From Dolomedes plantarius (Eukaryota; Arthropoda; Arachnida; Araneae; Dolomedidae), in assembly GCA_907164885.2 (NCBI GenBank), contig OU015493.1, positions 65,160,126-65,224,125 of the forward strand: a DNA stretch of 64,000 bases, read 5' to 3'. Below are positions 53,090 to 63,759 of the stretch, one piece after another. Under the pieces are notes generated by a model. That model saw only the letters and a program-made list of their open reading frames with translations. It was not told the DNA's origin and ran no database searches. The first letter of the stretch is position 1. The number at the start of each line of letters is the position of its first letter. Both the position numbers and the translations under genes were made by a program.

Positions 53090-53544
53090 CAGCTTTTCAA
53101 ATGCATTTATTTCTTTAATGATATTTTTAACAATTCATGTAACTGAAGCACTGGGAAAAAGAAGCTTTTCTAGATGAAAATTAATTAAAACATACTTGAA
53201 GTCTACAATACCACAGAAGAGACTCAACAGCTTTACAATACTGTCTCTAGAGCATGTACAAAAAGGAAATTAAAATTTCATCAATTTATAAATGATCTTC
53301 CTGATAAAAAATCTAGCAAAATTTGTTTGCAAATAATTTTGTTCTGTGAATAAAATATATGTAGTCTAGCTACTTTTTAGTTTTTCTTTTCTTATAAATG
53401 TACATAAAAAAGGAAATGTTATCTTCCTGATTTTTGTCTTTTATGCTTCATGTTAAATGTTTATCATTTAATGTATATTAGAATTTTGTAGGACCCCGCC
53501 AAAATTTCTACAGTTGGGCCCCACAATGACTAAGGCCAGCCCTG
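53090..53544 (+). mobile_element. hAT 3' end: C-terminal relic and terminal repeat
   Basis: HVTEALGKRSFSR and KLIKTYLKSTIPQKRLNSF, then TILSLEHVQ (about 53130-53260), match the end of a hAT transposase; the DNA is similar to 43960-44160. The stretch ends CTAAGGCCAGCCCTG (53530-53544), in reverse complement CAGGGCTGGCCTTAG, a hAT terminal repeat related to that of the MITE at 36178. A left end was not found, so this is a 3' fragment. Confidence 0.65.
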
Positions 53545-54558
53545 ATCAAAGGCATGAATTATAAGAACTTGGATGTCAAATTTTCCATTTCAAAGTAATT
53601 AACTGTTATACTCTGTTACCTTCATATATATTAAGTTAATATAGAAATTTCCATATTTTTAAACACTAAAATGTTGAATTCACACAAAATCTTCAAATTT
53701 TTTATTTATCAGATTTTTATAAATTATGGTTAAAACAAAATTATAAGTCGCTATAACTGTCCACAAAACAGATAGTAAGGAAGAAACTTCAAGATGAAAT
53801 GCAAAGCTATGAAAATGACTGCAAAAGAAAGAAAAATCTTCTGGTAAATGACTGACTTCTAATCAGAAAACTTTTTCAAACAATTTTCATAAAAGAACTT
53901 ATAAAGAATGTTTATGCATATTTCCCTCAAAATAAAAACTTACCAGCCTATGTTTTCATGTTTTGGATTTACATAAATGGTTTAATATAATTCTCTAATG
54001 TCTGTTTTATCTTTTTTCTATCTAGAAATATAATTTATTTCATGTATATTCCATCAGAATAATTATACAACATATTTCTGAAGCACTGAGGAAAATAAAG
54101 AACACAGAAATTTTCAAAATTATATTTTTGACACCTTTACTGCAGTTAATCTAAATAAATCATTCATAAAATATTTTGTACCTCTTGGGGAACATAAATC
54201 ATAAACCAAAAAACATCAATTTGACTAGCATTGAACTTAGGGACAGAAACTATACATATTAAAAATTTACCCAAGACATGAACAGCAAGAAAGCAGTTAT
54301 AAATTTTGGTGGTACAAAATAATCTATTAAGTATAAAGAATATGCAGGTAAGAGAGCAGACAATTAAAATATAGCTCTATTTTTAGAATTATATTATTAT
54401 AATCTAGTACAATTTTTAAAGTAAATTGAAAAAAAATCATATCAAGGCTGTCATAAATATCAAATATCAGTTAATACAGATTTTGAAAATCTTGAAATTT
54501 TTCTAATAAAGAAATCTTTACAATGTATGGTACAGAGGAAATTAAACATTTTTATATA
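53545..54558. other. Unassigned AT-rich DNA
   Basis: No ORF, repeat or motif is recognised. Confidence 0.5.
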
Positions 54559-54745
54559 GAGTTGGCTCTCTGTTTAACGACTTTCAAGGGACCATGAAAA
54601 ATCGTCCTTCAGTAGAGATCGCCCTTAAACAGAATTTGTCAAAATATGACATTTCCTATAATGTCGGAGGGGCTGGGACTGGGAAATATCGTCTTTAAAT
54701 AGAGATCGTCGTTAAGTAGAGCATCGTTAAACAGAGAGCCAACTG
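54559..54745. mobile_element. pogo/Tigger-type MITE
   Basis: The ends GAGTTGGCTCTCTGTTTAAC (left) and, in reverse complement, CAGTTGGCTCTCTGTTTAAC (right) are near-identical over at least 20 bases, flanked by TA on both sides (54557-54558 and 54746-54747). It is 187 bp, with no ORF. CAGT-type ends and TA targets are those of pogo/Tigger elements. Confidence 0.85.
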
Positions 54746-54747
54746 TA

Positions 54748-56632
54748 TAATATATTAATAATTTTGTACAGTTTTGGAGTATTAAATAATTTATTTTTCC
54801 CTTAATACGAAGTTCAATTTTAGATATCAAGTATTACTTTTAAATCATTCTCTTTGAAATACATTGATTTAAAAATTTAAACAAGCATTATAATGCATAT
54901 TAATTTAATTAGTTCTATCTATAAATTTTGCATAAAATTAACAGTGTACATCGATTTTATAGTAATTTTTAAAAATTTAAAGCACACAAATTATGGTTTG
55001 TTAATTTCTTTAAACTTTAGATCTTTTAACAATTTTAATATATTTTAAGCATAGAACTAAATTTAAAAAACACCAAACACATGCATGTTAGGAAAAGTGC
55101 TGAATTTTTTAAGGCCTTGAAACTGGTGAATTTAAAAATGGTTCCTTTGTTTATGTTCCACTACAATTGGGTTGTAATCTTTATAATAAATGTTTTTAAG
55201 ATTCAGTTTAATGGAAACCTGATGCAGCTAATCTTTGCTCTTACATCATCAAAGGTCAGTAATTATATCTCAGAAATGCTACTTAGTTTTTTTCAGTTTC
55301 AACTGATTGAATTTTAATGATGATAGTTTAGATGTTTTTAGCCTCTGAAGTTTGAAATTACTTTCAGATAATGAATTACAAGTTCAGTGAATGAAAAATA
55401 ATTTGAATTATTTTCATAACATTTTTTATTTTCATCCTTTTCAAGGAATACAATCCGGAGAAGATGAGAGCTTACCCTTGGTTATTCATATCTAGATTAT
55501 TGGTTTTACTCCAGGCCTGAGAGCATCTGGTACAACACTTCATCTTGGTTAGTGTTTTTGAATTCTAATCTTTTCAAATAAAGATTTATAATTTTTGTTT
55601 TTAGTTAATTTTGTACTTTTTCCTAAAATATTTAAATATTGTTCTTAGTTTTTATAAATTGATTTTTATTCTTCAGAAATATTTTTAATTTTCGTTCTAA
55701 AAATTCACCTGTAATACTATTGTCATAATTTTTTTTTTCATTCTTCAATATATGTTGACATTATCTTGCTACAAACTTTTAAATTTTATGTACTTGATTT
55801 ATTTTTTTTATAATTTTTGTACTTTTATGTGTCTATCTTGAAGTATTTACACATTTATTTTATAGTTTTTAAGATTTTTTATGAAATAAAATTCTTGTAC
55901 TTTGAATATATTGTTTCCTTACAACATTTCCTACATGCTATTCTACAACGCATTTTTAAAAAATTTAAATATTGACCTACTTTTTGAAACTGATTGATAC
56001 ATTTTGGACACTTTGCAAATATTTAGGCTGTGTTAATTATTTACTCCAAATAAATGCTGTATCCAATATTTTTTTTCATTAATATATTTTAATGTTTATT
56101 AGCTACTAACTGTTGAATTTTCATACAAAGTTTTGACTATCAGGCTAAAAGTTTTAAAATAAGAAATAATATTTTCCTAAATTTCTCATGAAGGGCTCCA
56201 CTTTGAGTTTCACAACTTTCCATCGAACAGCCCAGGATATAGAACTATTCCCCTTATATTTTATCTTTTGCCATAAAAGTTAACAGTTCAAAAATATATG
56301 TATAATTCATAACCAGCAATTTCTAAACACATTATGTCTGACTGTATGATGATATATTTAAAAATTTTGGGTAAAAATTGAAAATAAAAATATCACAGAA
56401 ATCATAGTGGCAACTTTTGGAATCTCTTAAAATCGTGGAGTATTTATTTTAATGGTATGCCAATATTGACCAGAAAGTAATAATCTACCAATTTCCTGAA
56501 AATGACATACCATGGCTGAACATTCAATTTTTAACAGTTTAAAAGTTATATGTATTGTATTAACATTCAGATTCACTTAAAAAATTATGTAAAATGTTGA
56601 AATCCTTTATATCATTTTCAACTTCTTAAGGG
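54748..56632. other. Unassigned AT-rich DNA
   Basis: One chance ORF (55081-55317) with no motif. No repeat structure is recognised. Confidence 0.5.
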
Positions 56633-57954
56633 GTCAGGTACCTTTTAAACGCCAAGAGACTCGACAAACATATGCCTATTTTCAATCATCAGTAGTTATG
56701 AAAATAATTTATTCAGATATATGAAAATTTTACTGAGAGTTGAACTCTCTTTCTTCTTTATAAATATGGCTCTCAATTTTTTTTCTAGCTTGAAGAGAAA
56801 TGTTTAAATTGTTTAAAATTTCAACCATTGTTTTTTCATTGTTATGTCATTGCACACATACCGCCAGAATAGTTGGCTGAAATACCATGAAATTTTATAC
56901 ACATGCAATATAAACATGTAAAACTAAAATGACAAACTATTATGTCATTCCTATTATAAAAAATTTAGTTATAGTAAAATTTATCAAAAAAATTTTGAAA
57001 TTTTAAAAAATTCAAAAAACTTTTTTTTTCAAAAAATAACTAAGAATTTTTATGGTACTTTAGGATTATTCCGTCGACCTGTCAATGCTCGCGAAAATAC
57101 GCAAATCCTTTGGCGCCATCATAATGAAAAGCAATTTCCAAAATAAACATTCTAAACACATTAAATTTATTATTAATACAATAATATTATTAAAACACAG
57201 TATTAATAAAAAAAATCAAAACAAAGTAAAAACCTCTATTTTTTTATAATTACACATTGAGCTATTCTTGAATCTAACCGTATATATTATTACCAATCAT
57301 TTCGGCGGCCAGATAGCTTTTAAAGCGCAAACAAACAAGTCATTATCCTTGTGCAGTCGCCATTCACGCACATTTTCTTATAAGAAATGATTCCATACTC
57401 TTGAAAATATGCCACTGCACTCTCTTCAGTGCTAGGCAAATTCTAAATTCGAATCATTTTCCAGCAGAGTTAAGAAAACAGTATATTTCAACACGCTGAA
57501 GAACACTAACTCGCGTAGTCAAGGATTACACAGTAAATGTGATAAAATTTGCGGTTATTGACGCAAAAGCTACCTTTTGGTGATAATATCGGGTTTGGCG
57601 AAAATGGTCGACGGGATAATCCCAAAGTACCATTTTTATTTCATATTTGGTCATTTTAAAGATATATTATACAACTTAATTTTAAACTAAAAAAAGTGTA
57701 TATTCATTAATATACAGATGCAAGTCTGTTCGCAATGGCATAACATTGAAAAACACAATAGTTAATTTTTTTTTCAATTAAAAAATTTATCTTCAAGCTA
57801 GAAAAAATTTAATCCTAATAATACAGAAGAAAGAGTGTTTAACTTACAGTAAAATTTTCATATTTCTGAATTAATGAGTTTCATAACTATTGATCATTGA
57901 AAACAGGGATATGTTTGTCATGTCTCTTAGCTTTTAAAAGGTACCTGACCCCTT
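56633..57954. mobile_element. Long foldback element, about 1.3 kb
   Basis: The left end AAGGGGTCAGGTACCTTTTA and the right end, its reverse complement, begin arms that stay inverted over their full length. Matching pairs include GACAAACATAT (56661 and 57914), ATATGAAAATTTTACTG (56720 and 57850), TTCTAGCTTGAAGA (56785 and 57795) and TTATTCCGTCGACC (57068 and 57608, left reading), with small indels. The arms are therefore about 400-490 bases with a centre of about 450 bases. No coding sequence is seen. A target duplication is unclear: TTAA-like on the left but not on the right. The superfamily is unknown. Confidence 0.82.
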
Positions 57955-57955
57955 G

Positions 57956-58440
57956 AGACTTCTGTCATGCAATACAAAAAAAAAATTAAAAAATTTCAGG
58001 TAGTCTCTTCTAACGAAAATACCGCGGGTTATTAACGTAGGATTACTTATCGTTGCTTACCTCTTTTGTATGTATATATGTATCTATATATATATATATG
58101 TATATACGTATATGTATATCAAAATTTTGACGTATCTTGGTAATTTTCTGTTTAACTGTTTACTGCTTGTCCAAGCGATGGCCTTGGTTTGGCGAGCTGC
58201 CAAAATTATAACTCGCGAAGACGAATGGACGGACGGTTTTAGAGTCTGAAATTTCCTCTTCCTCCGTTATGGAGGAACGTATTCCTACGTTAAAATAACC
58301 CGAATCCTCCTAAATAACCTGTAAATTAAACTTACTTGAATACCTATTTATTCTTCTAGCATCTACATCAATATTATTTCAGTCCGTGATCAGTGATCAT
58401 TTCTTAAAACTGCGAAAGTTTGTCACCAAAGGCGCTACTT
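57956..58440. other. Unassigned DNA with a TA/TATG microsatellite
   Basis: 58068-58121 is a (TA)n/(TATG)n tract. A weak inverted pair, CGGGTTATTAACGTAGGATT (58024) against CCTACGTTAAAATAACCCG (58285), flanks it and might mark an old small element. Confidence 0.5.
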
Positions 58441-58730
58441 TTTCCTTTTAATTACTAAGATTGAAGTGTAACATAAACAAGGCTGTGGCTAGGCAACCGG
58501 CTAACCAGTTGCTTACTTGGCTAAGCTGACGGCCTACACAGTACGTCACTGCGCATCATGTTTCGAAATTCCATCAGGCTGCCAGCTTAGGATTCGAAAT
58601 GCATACTCGAAGTGTGACGTCAAGTCCATCATGTTGGGCATCTCTGCAATGGCGGCCCATGTTATTCTCCTTTATGACGGAAAAGCAAAGGTAAGCGAGG
58701 GTAAGGGGCTTTCTTAGCACTATTTGCGGC
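58441..58730 (+). promoter_or_regulatory. Possible host promoter and first coding exon
   Basis: This short stretch is richer in G, C and CpG than its surroundings. It contains an NRF-1-like half site ACTGCGCATCA (58548), a perfect CRE, TGACGTCA (58615-58622), and GCAATGGCGG, a YY1-like motif overlapping a good start context. From the ATG at 58649, 14 codons (MAAHVILLYDGKAK) lead to AAG|GTAAGC, a strong splice donor at 58690/58691. An upstream in-frame ATG at 58631 is possible. No downstream exon could be matched, and the protein is not recognised. Confidence 0.35.
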
Positions 58731-59072
58731 CGAATTCAATGTAACGTTTTAGCTCTTTAGCTAGTTAGCTCTTTAGCCGATCCGTATTCAAATGCCCATA
58801 AAGAGCGAAATATCCGGTCGCCTGTTAGTTAACGCTTGCTAGGTGGTTTCTCTGGTGGTGTTTTTGTTTTGATTAAGGTTTCGACTAGTTTCTATTGTTT
58901 TGAAGTTAGTGATTAACTCTTTCTTGTATTTTTGAATATTCCAAATTATATTTATTTAGCAGTTACGTAAAATGCGTTATAAATAAGCAAATTATCTTTT
59001 GTTAATTAGATTAATCTTTTGTTACGTGTACTTTAAAAAAATTGGCTCATTCCCAATACACGGTGCCGCTGC

Positions 59073-59303
59073 TTGGCGATAAGTTTTTTAGATTTTTTAG
59101 ATTTTTGCCAATTTGGCGATGAGACGCCAAATGTGGTTTGTGTTTGTTAAATGCTTTTTAGGTAACTATTTATTGCTCCCGATTTGAATAAGATGGCGAT
59201 ATTTTTTTGGCGATGTTTTTTAGATTTTTGCCAAGTTGACGATAAAATACCAAATGTGGTTTGTGTTGGTTAAATCCTTTTAAGTTAACCATTTATTGCT
59301 TCC
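59073..59303. repeat. Two-copy tandem duplication, about 110-130 bp unit
   Basis: 59073-59180 and 59207-59303 share TTTTTTAGATTTTTGCCAA, CCAAATGTGGTTTGTGTT and TTATTGCT, with some divergence. Immediately downstream starts the GC-rich end of the hAT, so this duplication is host or flanking sequence. Confidence 0.75.
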
Positions 59304-59877
59304 GGGGCCGGCGCTAGGGGTGGGCAAGCCGGGCCCCTGCACGGGGCAGCAACCTTAGGAGACGGCAAATGGATTAAAAAATGATTAAACCAAGAAAATT
59401 AAGAAAATGATTAAACCAAGATTCATTTGAATACTTATGGAAAATTAATAGGTGGACTTTTAATAAAATTTGCTTTTAATATTTTTTTACGAACTTTTAA
59501 GTATAGGTAACCACTCACTTCAAAAATCCTCAAGCATGAGCACGACATAAGAAGGTTGAGGTATGTAGTTTTTAAATAAAAACACGTTTTGAAAGATGAG
59601 TAGAGTTTTCGTGTATTAAAGACCAAATCCGAAGCCGAACGAAAAATACAGAGCAATATACGTAAAAAACCGCTCACAAACATAATAAACTCTCGCTTAA
59701 AAATGGTTTAAAAATGTATAAAATAAAAAATGACCCTTTTTATTATAATTTAAATAAATGGACACACATACAAAGTGCTGTAAAATAATTTTTTATCTTG
59801 TGTTTTAATTTGTTGGAACGTATGGGGTCGCGAAAAACCAGTCATGACAAGCTGTGACACGATTTTTTCGCTACTAT

Positions 59878-60026
59878 TATAAAAGGAAAAGAGGCAGTTC
59901 GATTGTTTTATTTATGCAATAATTGCCTTACAGGTTGGTTACTAGTGAAGTAGAGTGCGTTAAATACAATTATTATTTGCCGTGAGTTTTTGAAAATTGT
60001 GTCATAAAGTGTGTTGTAAAAGTAAG
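59878..60026 (+). promoter_or_regulatory. Predicted TATA box and 5' exon of the hAT gene
   Basis: TATAAAAG (59878-59885) is followed after about 20-30 bases by an initiator-like stretch, and the segment ends GTAAAAGTAAG|GTGAGT, a consensus splice donor at 60026/60027. The matching acceptor TTGTTCTTAG ends at 61250, directly before the transposase ATG. This is a two-exon prediction from sequence signals alone. Confidence 0.45.
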
Positions 60027-60188
60027 GTGAGTAGGTAATAATTAAAAAATAGGCTGCTTTTCTAAACAAATATTTTTATAGCTTCTACAAAATGTTTTTG
60101 GAAAAACGCTCAAATCCGCCAATTTTTTGGCCACTTTGGTGTTTCATGCCAAAGTGGGATAAGTGTATGCCAATTTGGATACACCTCC

Positions 60189-60625
60189 TATGAAGGGTAA
60201 TTTTTATCCCTCTTATTTAGATAGGGAATATGGGCCGAGTGGCACCTTGTTTTTAAGGGCTCTTAATTCTTCTTACTAAGGTCGATTTTTTTTATAAATA
60301 GTTTGAATAGTTTTTGTTATATATTTAATTTTAAATTTGCCATGAGGCATTTAAAAATTATTTTTTTAAGCATGTTATCTTTAAATTTTGACTTTTTGCT
60401 CGGATACGTCGATTTTGTTTTGAAGGAAGTCACTTTTCTTTTTTTTTTGTTTTTTTATATTTATCAACCCATATGAAGGGTACTTTTTACCCCTATTATT
60501 TGGATAAAGAAAGTGAGTGAAGTGGCACCTCATTTTGAAAGGTTTATAATTCTTCTTACAACGACGTATTTTTTCGAAAATAATATGAGCCAAATAAAAA
60601 TTATTTCTTTGAGCATGTTACCTAA
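60189..60625. repeat. Diverged tandem duplication in the hAT intron
   Basis: The segments 60189-60385 and 60472-60625 share ATGAAGGGTA, a TTTTTA(T/C)CCC stretch, GTGGCACCT, AATTCTTCTTAC and GCATGTTA in the same order. The spacing between equivalents is about 280 bases. Confidence 0.7.
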
Positions 60626-60961
60626 CAGAAATAAGCAAAAGTGCCTTTTTTAAAAATAAAATCGATGGGTCCAAGCAAAAAGTAGTTGTCCAGAAATATA
60701 TTTTTTCGGCTTATGGTAACTTTGACAGTGAATATTCTAAATCTAATTAAACGATTTTCAAGAAAAAAAAAAGTAATACATATATATGTAATACATAAAA
60801 AGAATCAAAAGGTAAGTAAAGGTAAGTAAGAACAGACAAGGTATCGCTCAACTCATGTTCGCTATAAATAAATGTCAGGGGTAAAAATTAATCCTCGTAG
60901 GAGAGCATCTTTCCAAAAACATTCGAATAATCTTTTGTTTTTTCGTACCCTTATTTACTTA

Positions 60962-61163
60962 TTTCAAGGCGAGATTTTGTTGGCTTTGTTTAGGGTAAAT
61001 TGTTAAAAAAACACTTTCTATTCCATGGGTGACGTTTCGGTTTTAACCAAACCTTGAATCTCTGAATAAGGTTTGATTAAAGTCGAAACGTCAGCAATGG
61101 GATAGAAAGTGTTTTTTATAACAATTTACCCTAAATAAAGCCAATAAAATCTCGCCTTGAAAC
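60962..61163. mobile_element. Foldback MITE of about 200 bp
   Basis: The arms TTTCAAGGCGAGATTTTGTT ... and the reverse complement at the other end pair almost completely through TTTAGGGTAAATTGTTA, AACACTTTCTAT and CGAAACGTCA, leaving only about 20 unpaired central bases. It has no ORF. It lies in the predicted intron of the hAT gene and reaches to within 90 bases of the acceptor. Confidence 0.87.
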
Positions 61164-61251
61164 ATTCGAAAAATATTCGAGAACGCCTCTGTTTCGTTTA
61201 AAAAAAAACACAATTATTTTTTATTGAAACATTTTCTTAATTGTTCTTAGA

Positions 61252-63759
61252 ATGTCTGATGGACGTAAAATATTATCGGGTGCTCAGTACAAAAGAAAAA
61301 GGGTCGAAAAACAAGTTCAAATTCAAAAACAGGCTGGAAGTCTGTCAAGTTACCTACAAGGCACGAAAAGGAACGATAACGACACGGAGATATTAGAAGT
61401 TGATTCAAGTCTTAATTATGAAGCCATTACCAATCAAGCTACCGATATTGCTGAAGTGGAGCCTACTCCAGGGATATCCAAAGAACCTACTCCAGGGACG
61501 TCCACTGAACCTACTCCAGGGAAATCCAAAGAAGAGATAATAAATTCTGATCCGGGTTCCTGGCCAACTAGATTATCAGAAGTCGAAATATATTTTTTGG
61601 TAAAAGAAGGAGCACCCCAACCATTAAAGGAATACAGTTTTCCGTATAATGATACCGGTCGGAGATTTAGCGCAGTTCATTATTTGAGAAACATAAAAAT
61701 TGGTGAAAAAGTCATGCGTAACTGGTTAGTCTATTCAATTACAAAAAACTGTGTTTATTACTTTTGCTGCAAACTTTTTGGTTCTATTTTTAGTTCTCTT
61801 TCTACTGAAGGTTTTAAAGATTGGAAGCACCTCGCTGAGACTTTAAAACAACATGAAACCTCTAAAAACCATATCCAAATTCAAAAATCTTGTATTGAAT
61901 TTAGTCAAAGAATACAGTATTCTAAAACGATTGACAGTCACTCACAAAGACTCATTACCACAGAGATAAATTATTGGTACTAGGTGCTTCTATGAATTGT
62001 TTCAACAATAAAAATGCTTAATCAAAATTGTTTAGCCCTCTGAGGTACAAGTGACAAACTTTACGATTTCGGTAATGGTAATTTTACAAATTATTCAATT
62101 ACTTGCTCAGTTTGATCCAGTAATGGAGGAGCATATCCGCAGAGTGCTCAAAAAGAGGAAGTTAAAGTCCACTATCTCAGAAAAGATATTCAAAATTAAA
62201 TAATTATTCTTTTAAGTGAAAATATAACATCTCACATTATTAGCGAGATTAAAAAAGCTAAATATTATTCAATAATTCTAGATTTTACTCCTGATGTCAG
62301 CAAGATCGAGCAAATGGCAGTCTTAGTAAGCTATGTATCCATTGGCAAGTCCAATCCCAATGAGGTTTCCATTAAAATTAATAAAAGCTTTTTAGGCTTT
62401 CTTCCGGTTGAAAGATTGACGGGCTCTGAACTCTCAACTCTAATACTTTAGACTTGAAACATTGGGATTGAATTTGCAGGATATGAGGGGACAGGCTTAC
62501 GATAATGGGGTCAACATGAGAGGCGATAAATCGGGAGTACAATCTAGAATAATTGCGTTAAATCCACGAGCATTTTACCTCCCATGTAGTAGTCACTCAT
62601 TATACTTGGTCGTTAATGACATGGCAAAGGCATCCTTTGAAGCCGCCAATTTTTTTTAATATGGTCGAAAAAATATATCTATTTTTTTCCTCATCAACTT
62701 TTCGATGGACCATATTAATAAAATATGTTCAGGGACTAACTTTGAAACCCCTAAGTGATACTCGTTGAAAGCTGAATAGATGCATTAAAACCACTGAGGT
62801 ATCAATTAGGAGGGATATACGATGCTTTATTTGCTGTTTGTAATAATTCGGAGATTGACAACTCTATAAGAGTTGAGGCTTCTGGACTATTAAGTTGTGT
62901 TAAGCAATTTAAGTTCTTATGCTCCATTGTAATTTGGTACAAAATCTTTAATTGTATCAATCCAATAAGTAAGCTATTGCAGACAAAAGACTATGACTTA
63001 CCATCTGGTATGCCAACTCTTGAAAAATTTTAAAGATATTTTCAAGGATCTTAGATCGGATACGGCCTTTAATGAAATGCTTTGCGATGCTCGAGAACTC
63101 ACCGACGAAATTGACATACCGGCTAATTTTGAGCTTAGCCACGTCATAGAGTTCGAAGAAGGAATGTTAATTTTGACTGTGACGCACGAGATGATCCGAT
63201 AGAAGATCCTACTTTGAAATAATATAAGGCAGAGTTTTATTTTTTCACACTAGACCAAGCTATCAATGCACTTGAATACAGGTTTGATTTGATCAGTACC
63301 CACAGCAACTATTTCCAGTTTTTATACAATATTTATAATTTAAAAGATACCCCTCAAAACGACTTACTAAAATATTGTAAAGATCTAGAAATAGTGTTAA
63401 CTGATGGGAATTCATCATATATAAACGCGCTGGACCTGGCAGACGAGATAGTATCGGTTTTGGCCGTACTAAATAAAAAAGAAAGTCCAATCAAGATTTT
63501 AAAATTCATTTCAAAGCTGGATTTTCCTCCAAATCTCGGTATAGTTTTAAGAATCTTACTTACTCTCCCAATAAGTGTGGCAAGTGGAGAAAGAAGTTTC
63601 TCCAAATTAAAGTTAATTAAAATTTTTTTACGCTCTACAACTACCGAGGATCGGCTAAATGGCGTGACAACATTAGCCATTGAACATGAGCTAGCTGAAG
63701 AAATTGATGTAAAAAAAATTCTCAGAATTAAAAGTGAGAAAAAACACTTTTCAGTTTAA
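61252..63759 (+). pseudogene. hAT transposase, ZMYM1/TTF-type, heavily decayed after residue 243
   Basis: The N-terminal 243 codons are open: MSDGRKILSGAQYKRKR, a region with three tandem EPTPG repeats (EPTPGISK, EPTPGTST, EPTPGKSK near 61465-61540), then the TTF-type finger RNWLVYSITKNCVYYFCCKL and WKHLAETLKQHETSKNH (near 61720-61870). Stops and shifts follow from 61981. Later pieces are KAKYYSIILDFTPDVSKIEQ (first Asp, near 62265), NLQDMRGQAYDNGVNMRGDK (second Asp, near 62480), LPCSSHSLYLVVNDMAKASF (near 62580), and an open 156-codon C-terminus (63289-63759) with PISVASGERSFSKLKLIK, which holds the catalytic Glu, and IEHELAEEID. A gap after about 62680 suggests lost sequence. The gene is related to, but clearly diverged from, the hAT at 47.6 kb. 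Confidence 0.85.

Noticed and set aside
55440..55560. Possible host exon ending in ACTCCAG
   Set aside because: No open frame with a convincing protein and no matching donor-acceptor pair.
58024..58312. Small foldback element around the TA/TATG microsatellite
   Set aside because: Only about 25 bases pair, with gaps, and no target duplication is visible.
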